Part shown: positions 9,801-12,913 of the stretch, in pieces
Layout: the number at the start of each line of letters is the position of its first letter
How positions within the stretch are numbered: position 1 is the first letter of the stretch
Assembly: GCF_001949145.1 (NCBI RefSeq)
Contig: NW_019091414.1
Span: 878,021 to 890,933 of the forward strand
DNA: 12,913 bases
Reading direction: 5' to 3'
From: Acanthaster planci
Lineage: Eukaryota > Echinodermata > Asteroidea > Valvatida > Acanthasteridae
The notes under the pieces: model-generated
Databases searched by the model: none
Seen by the model: only the letters and a program-made list of their open reading frames with translations
Told to the model about the DNA's origin: nothing
Program-made: the position numbers and the translations under genes

Positions 9801-11919
9801 GAAACAGCAAAATCAAATCCCAGCTCCTCACACACGACATCTGCATCATGTTTGTCCCATCCAATGTCACACACTGTACCCCACTGCTGGTTGAAATAAA
9901 CCTCCAAGAAGCCCTCATATTCTGAGCTCCCATCCACCAAACGTACCTCATGTACAAAAACTCCATCTGTTGGCAAAAGTAAACAAAAAAAAGCAAACCA
10001 GACAGGACCTGAGTAACAAAGGTTATCTTTCATTGATACGGGTGTGTAGTACTTAACATCTAAGCGAGCAAAAAAGTTACATTTGCAGAGAATGTTTTTC
10101 CAGAGGTTGTTTGGAATTAACTGATAAAAGAGAACAGAGAAAAATCACTCAAAAATGACATACTGCACCAGCAATGAATAGATGTACATACAACACATAC
10201 TCAGTAGGTAGCACTGACTTTAACATTTACATTGTAACTAGCCTAATTTTAATGAAAGTGTTATAAATTCGAAATACAGTATCCAATCTGGCTTATCTAA
10301 TTTTGATTCCTGTTAGTTTATTGATTCGGTTCATCCTTACATCGTGGACATTTTTTTTACCAAGAAAACTCCTGAATCCCACGAATTGAACTGGCAAGCC
10401 TGACCCAACTTCACATAAGGCCAAGTGTCTTAATTACCTAACCCTCTGCCCTACCCACTTAATCCTTGTGATAAGCAGCGCCAAGTTTCATCGGTTGATA
10501 CTAAAGGGCCAAGAGGTGTTGGGATTAAGACACCGAAAACTGTTAGTACCTTTCATTGTTGTGCCTTCACATACCACTCCAGCATCTTTGTCAGGGTTAC
10601 AGTTGAACCTGAGGGAGAGGTGACACAGTAATAAGCGGCTTTCATCCCATTACATCTCACGTTATCATACACAAGGGATCCGTAATTGCCTCTTCCAAAC
10701 CGGGTATCAGTCGTGGCAGATACAGCAGCACCCAAGCCAAGCTCGCGACACACAACTTCAGCATCTTTGAGATCCCAGTTGCCACCACAAACTCTTGTCC
10801 AATCTGGAGTGAGAAACACCTCCACACGGCCTTCTAGATTATTCTTACCTCCAATGAGGCGCAAGTCAAACTGATCTACAGGAAATAAAAACAGCTTAAC
10901 TTAGCTTATTAAACCATGGAGGTAGAAAGTGTGCTAAGCAGCACAAGTTTGGTAAGGAAATCTGCCAGAGATTTCTGAAAGCACTGCCACGATCCAACTG
11001 GGACCTCATTGTCCCAGATCAGAAAACTTGAATGAAACATGCATCATAATGATATTACAGAATATTCCAATTATTGGATTGATGAAAAAATCTTCTTACA
11101 CCAGGCATGTTTCATATTTACACCTGTCCTACACCATTTGGAAGATAGTCACTTACGTTTTTATATACTGCATGACATATTTGAAGCATTTAAATTTTGC
11201 TGAACTCAATTTTTCCAATAACCCAAAACGTTCAGGTCACATAACTCCACTCCCCTCCATGGTCCATACAACAACACGTTAGTCCAAATCGAGACCTGTC
11301 AATGTCAGATTCCATTGTGTGAACATCATACCCACCTGGTCACACCTCTATCAATAGATTTGACAATTTTTATAGGAAAGAGTTCCATAGGTATGCCAGT
11401 AATTATTCCCTATATAGTGACTTATTAGCCATTAGAAAGCAAACACATGTCGAGAAAAGTTCAGTTTAATTAGAGGAGGAAATAAGTCGTTTACTGAGAA
11501 AACAGAATATTCAGACTAGTATGACATAGGTTTGTGCCGGGTGTCAAGTGGCGTCCGTATACAGTTATGGAACGCCAAAGAAAGCATGGTCCCAGAGAAT
11601 CATTACCAATGAAAAACAAAACAAACAATCTGGGCTGAATCCGGACACCCCAAAAGTCAAAAGGCGATGGTCTGTGTATGCATATGAAACCATGAAAAGC
11701 TAGGAAAAGACGAGCTGCCTTCTTAGACATGGTCAAGTGATATAGTGTCTCCCGGGAAGTGTCTGGGCGGATCCGTGGTCGGACTTGAGCGACATGACCG
11801 GGGATTCCTCGAGACGGCCTACGGATGCACTCACCTTGCCCAATGCCACAACCTGAGAAATGTACAAGCAGGACAAAATTGACCAAAATCAACCTTGTAG
11901 TTCTCCATTCCCCCAGCAT
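6687..11919 (-). CDS. Six-exon type I membrane receptor with two SRCR domains (one apparent frameshift)
   Basis: Six minus-strand exons join as 11919-11835, 10875-10550, 9966-9790, 9281-9126, 8854-8727 and 6899-6687. Junction phases are 1,1,1,1,0, and acceptors have clear pyrimidine tracts. With one missing base in exon 2 allowed for, the product is 361 residues: signal peptide about 1-25, SRCR1 about 33-131, SRCR2 about 145-242, transmembrane helix about 254-277 and cytoplasmic tail 278-361. Each SRCR domain has six cysteines (58, 71, 103, 113, 121, 131 and 170, 183, 212, 222, 232, 242), the group A-like number. I see no canonical N-glycosylation sequon in the ectodomain. Members of this family bind microbial or endogenous ligands at the cell surface; this one's ligand is unknown. 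As written, the reading frame breaks in exon 2 and stops after about 135 residues, so this is a pseudogene, a null allele or a sequencing error. No gene name is recognised. Confidence 0.85.
7362..7525. repeat. 53-bp tandem repeat, three full copies
   Basis: Copies run 7362-7414, 7415-7467 and 7468-7520, followed by five bases of a fourth. Each starts ATTCTGTRAGAAACGTGTGA and ends GTATCCATGAAGC. Copies 2 and 3 appear identical, while copy 1 differs at two positions (GTGAG for GTAAG, and ACTGC for ACCGC). The array lies in intron 5 of the SRCR gene, about 310 bp from the hAT-like element. There is no coding potential. Near-identity points to a recent expansion, so copy number is likely to vary between individuals. 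Confidence 0.97.
7830..7837. repeat. Left target-site duplication of the 7838-8105 element
   Basis: GGTGTAAG; 6 of 8 bases match the 8-mer after the element. Confidence 0.45.
7838..8105 (-). mobile_element. Shorter inverted copy of the hAT-like MITE inside intron 5 of the SRCR gene
   Basis: The element is 268 bp. The plus-strand left end, TAGGGCTGAGTCAATTCAAA, matches the reversed right end of the 3424-4099 element. Its right end reversed, TTGAGCTATGCCAAATATCC, resembles that element's left end. The interior, read on the minus strand, shares the CCTAG...ATAATAGTTAT, CAATTGT and AATCTG landmarks of the larger copy in the same order, so it is an internally deleted relative in the opposite orientation. 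Flanking 8-mers GGTGTAAG (7830-7837) and GGTGCATG (8106-8113) agree at 6 of 8, suggesting an older insertion. Open frames here are shadows of the ATTCGAATATTCGA arrays. Confidence 0.78.
8106..8113. repeat. Right target-site duplication of the 7838-8105 element
   Basis: GGTGCATG; 6 of 8 bases match the 8-mer before the element. Confidence 0.45.
8727..8854 (-). CDS. Exon 5: transmembrane helix and juxtamembrane segment
   Basis: The acceptor is CAACGTTTTCAG|CATGG and the donor GCA|GTAAGT, close to consensus. The exon is 128 nt, entering in phase 1 and leaving in phase 0. It encodes a short stalk (TWSAD), a helix of about 24 non-polar residues starting AIIGVSVGGVVALMLL and ending IFSVFYC, then DYFRG and a juxtamembrane stretch with a further cysteine (287). 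The glycines at 257, 261 and 262 form a GxxxG-like spacing that can support helix pairing. The cysteine at the inner membrane face (277) could be palmitoylated. Both points are inference. The only basic residue just inside the helix is Arg281, a weak stop-transfer signal, but the orientation follows from the signal peptide and the SRCR domains. Confidence 0.87.
9126..9281 (-). CDS. Exon 4: C-terminal half of SRCR domain 2
   Basis: The exon is 156 nt, phase 1 to phase 1. The acceptor is CATTTTGATTTAG|GTGATAGG. It encodes SSQPIWLSNVRCTGNE, LADC, WDVNDCTHDEDVWVVCNG, the second half of SRCR2 with cysteines 212, 222, 232 and 242. Joined to exon 3 it gives a domain of about 98 residues, the usual length. 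The donor is placed at GGAA|GTACGG (intron starts at 9125). A second phase-1 donor, TTGG|GTTCTA, lies 15 nt downstream and would add five residues to the stalk, so the right border is less certain than the left. Confidence 0.92.
9790..9966 (-). CDS. Exon 3: N-terminal half of SRCR domain 2
   Basis: The exon is 177 nt, phase 1 to phase 1. The acceptor is CTTTTGCCAACAG|ATGGAG and the donor GGAG|GTATGA. It encodes HEVRLVDGSSEYEGFLEVYF, WGTVCDIGWD, DADVVCEELGF and AVSTSG, the first half of a typical SRCR domain with cysteines 170 and 183. The open frame seems to begin further upstream at 10033 with a methionine and a hydrophobic stretch, but that part is intron polypyrimidine sequence read as protein. 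The frame also continues past the donor without homology. The domain is completed by exon 4. Confidence 0.95.
10370..10470 (-). repeat. Possible tRNA-derived SINE fragment in intron 2
   Basis: On the minus strand, GGGCAGAGGGTTAGGTAAT (10451-10433) resembles a pol III A box. AGTTCAATTCGTGGG (10392-10378) resembles a B box, about 45 bases downstream, with ACACTTGGCCTTAT between them as in tRNA-like heads. It cannot fold as an intact tRNA with a proper acceptor stem that I can see. The body and 3' tail are not defined, so the borders are approximate. Confidence 0.35.
10550..10875 (-). CDS. Exon 2: complete SRCR domain 1, carrying a 1-nt frameshift
   Basis: The acceptor is TTTCCTGTAG|ATCAG at 10875 and the donor is AAAG|GTACTA after 10550. 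The exon encodes a full SRCR domain: LRLIGG, EGRVEVF, WTRVCGGNWDLKDAEVVCRE, LGLGAAVSA and DNVRCNG are all easily recognised. After VRCNGMKAA the homology jumps frame. The expected LLLC, RFNC and DKDAGVVCEG lie in the next frame, while the original frame runs to TGA at 10555-10553. The exon is 326 nt, one short of the 327 needed for phase 1 to phase 1. The break lies around 10629-10636 next to a short T run (coding strand). All six cysteines are present when both frames are considered. The domain sits on one exon, unlike SRCR2, which is split. Confidence 0.92.
11835..11919 (-). CDS. Exon 1: start codon and signal peptide of the SRCR receptor
   Basis: The frame has an in-frame TGA upstream, and ATG at 11919-11917 is the first ATG after it. 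It encodes 28 residues plus one base. A short start with arginines (MLGEWRTTR) is followed by a hydrophobic core (LILVNFVLLVHF) and then small residues (SGCGIG), a classical signal-peptide layout. The exon ends at a strong donor, CAAG|GTGAGT, with the intron starting at 11834. It ends in phase 1, matching the acceptor of exon 2, where the split codon becomes Asp. The open frame continues past the donor to 11491 without any recognisable domain, and I take that as intron. No TATA box is seen upstream, and an additional 5' untranslated exon cannot be excluded. Confidence 0.75.
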
Positions 11920-11937
11920 TTTGTCCAGTGCCGACAA

Positions 11938-12294
11938 AAGTGCCAGAATGTGATCATGAATGTTATCTCATCTGCAATCTTTCGAAGTAGAGATAACTAT
12001 TCCCAGCGAGAAATCAGCAGCAGTGAACGGTGCACTGTATGCTCCGTTGAGTGTCGCTAATAATACTGCACGTATTTCAACGTTACACTGAGTGGACAGT
12101 ACGCATACGTACAGCTCTACGGTGGTACATAATGAGCAAATTCTGTACGCAGTCCTAGCACCGACTGTCACAAGCCCGTACGACGTAGTCATAATTATTA
12201 TGCTTCCCTGCATACATGTTCAGTGTACATGTATGTGGCTGATCATTATTCCAGATTATGCTCTACAAGACCTTCTCAGATCTCTCTTATTCAG
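11938..12294 (-). promoter_or_regulatory. Upstream region / 5' untranslated region of the SRCR gene
   Basis: The region between the start codon and the LINE remnant must hold the 5' untranslated sequence and possibly the promoter. No TATA box is evident on the minus strand. A perfect 9-bp inverted repeat (CATACATGT / ACATGTATG, 12211-12219 and 12227-12235) lies at its distal part. The assignment is by position only. Confidence 0.3.
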
Positions 12295-12913
12295 TCATTT
12301 ATTCCAGCCATACTTGCCGATTTGTTCACCCGTCTTCTTGCATGCGTGTAAAAATTGTATTTTCGTCCTTACCGCGTTTTTGTCAGGGTAGGATTTTTCT
12401 TCCATAAAGGGTGCGCGGGACTGGTTCTGGATCTGGATCAATACTCTGAAAAGCTCAAAATGAGCATCGATCAGAACGGAACTGGGGGTTGTCCATTCAA
12501 GCCGTAGATGGCTTTGCAGTGCTGTTTTGAAGCTAGATAACTTGTCCATAGAAGTCATGTGTTTTTGTGTTTCGGCAGCTTATTTCAATCTCTTGCCATC
12601 TTAGGAAAGAATGAATGGAGATGGGATTGTGACACAGACTGTGGGATGGCAAGTTGATGGTCTGGCAGCTCCTAGTGTTCATTCGTGTGCGAGATGATGG
12701 AGGTTCTTGCAAGTCAAGGAAATCTCTTACATGTATGTCCAGGTCAACACTGTGATGAAACATTTTGTGCAACATGACTAAGCTGCTGTACCGTCTTCTC
12801 TGCTGTTGGAGGGGAAGTTTGAGCTTTTTTAGCATTACTGTAACAGAGCTGGTCCTGCTATAATCTTGAGCAGTACGCACCGCCCTGCGCTGAACTGCCT
12901 CAATCTTGTCGGT
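12295..12913 (-). mobile_element. Decayed 3' end of a non-LTR (LINE) retrotransposon, cut by the window edge
   Basis: The minus strand enters from the right edge with the C-terminal part of a jockey/CR1/L2-type reverse transcriptase and continues through a short downstream open stretch to a stop at 12295. The clade is not resolved. No poly-A tail or microsatellite tail is evident at the 3' side, so the true end may lie anywhere near 12250-12480. The element sits upstream of the SRCR gene in the same orientation. Confidence 0.75.
12480..12913 (-). pseudogene. Reverse-transcriptase C-terminal remnant
   Basis: The frame at the window edge reads IEAVQRRAVRTAQDYSRTSS, a hallmark of the region after the polymerase palm in jockey/CR1/L2-like elements, and stays open to a TAG at about 12533. 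The expected later motif (FPKMARD*NKLP) is in a different frame around 12555-12607, with TGA at 12585-12587 where the family has a Trp codon. The closing SFKTALQSHL motif is in a third frame near 12490-12545. Two frameshifts and a stop make this copy dead. The N-terminal part of the protein lies outside the window. Confidence 0.85.

Noticed and set aside
9996-10033. Apparent methionine and hydrophobic leader before SRCR2 (looks like a second signal peptide)
   Set aside because: It coincides with a polypyrimidine tract ending in CCAACAG and is better explained as intron; the real exon starts at 9966.
10553-10555. TGA as selenocysteine, or programmed frameshifting in exon 2
   Set aside because: SRCR homology leaves this frame before the TGA, so recoding the stop would not restore the domain; no slippery site is evident at the break.
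10686-10874. Plus-strand open frame opposite SRCR1
   Set aside because: It is the antisense shadow of a clear SRCR exon.
11491-11834. Long minus-strand open frame continuing beyond exon 1
   Set aside because: It follows a strong CAAG|GTGAGT donor, shows no domain, and the phase-matched SRCR exon lies downstream. It is read-through of the intron.

Overview
This window looks like nuclear DNA from an invertebrate deuterostome, most likely an echinoderm or a close relative. The reasons are that genes are split by short introns with GT/AG borders and pyrimidine-rich acceptors, the background is AT-rich, scavenger-receptor cysteine-rich (SRCR) domains sit on phase-1 exons, a LINE reverse-transcriptase tail of a type common in marine invertebrates is present, and TAGGCCTA words recur. 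The last point is an impression, not a test. No prokaryotic gene organisation is visible.

Layout, left to right. From 1 to 3423 there is no supportable gene. This stretch holds a short CpG-rich palindromic patch (about 960-1115), a degenerate repeat family (about 1411-1656) and a diverged tandem duplication (1949-2118). From 3424 to 4099 lies a non-autonomous DNA transposon with 8-bp hAT-like target-site duplications. From 4100 to about 6010 there is AT-rich non-coding DNA.

The minus strand from 11919 down to 6687 carries one six-exon gene. It encodes a signal peptide, two SRCR domains, one transmembrane helix and an 84-residue cytoplasmic tail. Every junction keeps phase (1,1,1,1,0). The total is 1086 nt (361 residues plus stop) once one missing base in exon 2 is allowed for. 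As written, that missing base creates a frameshift and a stop at the end of exon 2. The tail ends in short linear motifs: PPFY, YETV and a C-terminal STGL.

The introns of this gene host a second, inverted and shorter member of the same hAT-like family (7838-8105), a 53-bp tandem repeat of three copies (7362-7525) and a possible tRNA-derived SINE (about 10370-10470). Upstream of the gene, the right edge of the window (12295-12913, minus) holds a decayed 3' end of a non-LTR retrotransposon.

Functionally, the only host gene seen is a type I membrane SRCR receptor, a family expanded in echinoderms and amphioxus and usually linked to innate recognition. Its ligand cannot be told from sequence. 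I found no convincing wholly new system. The most notable points are the exon-2 frameshift, the motif-rich receptor tail and the paired MITEs.
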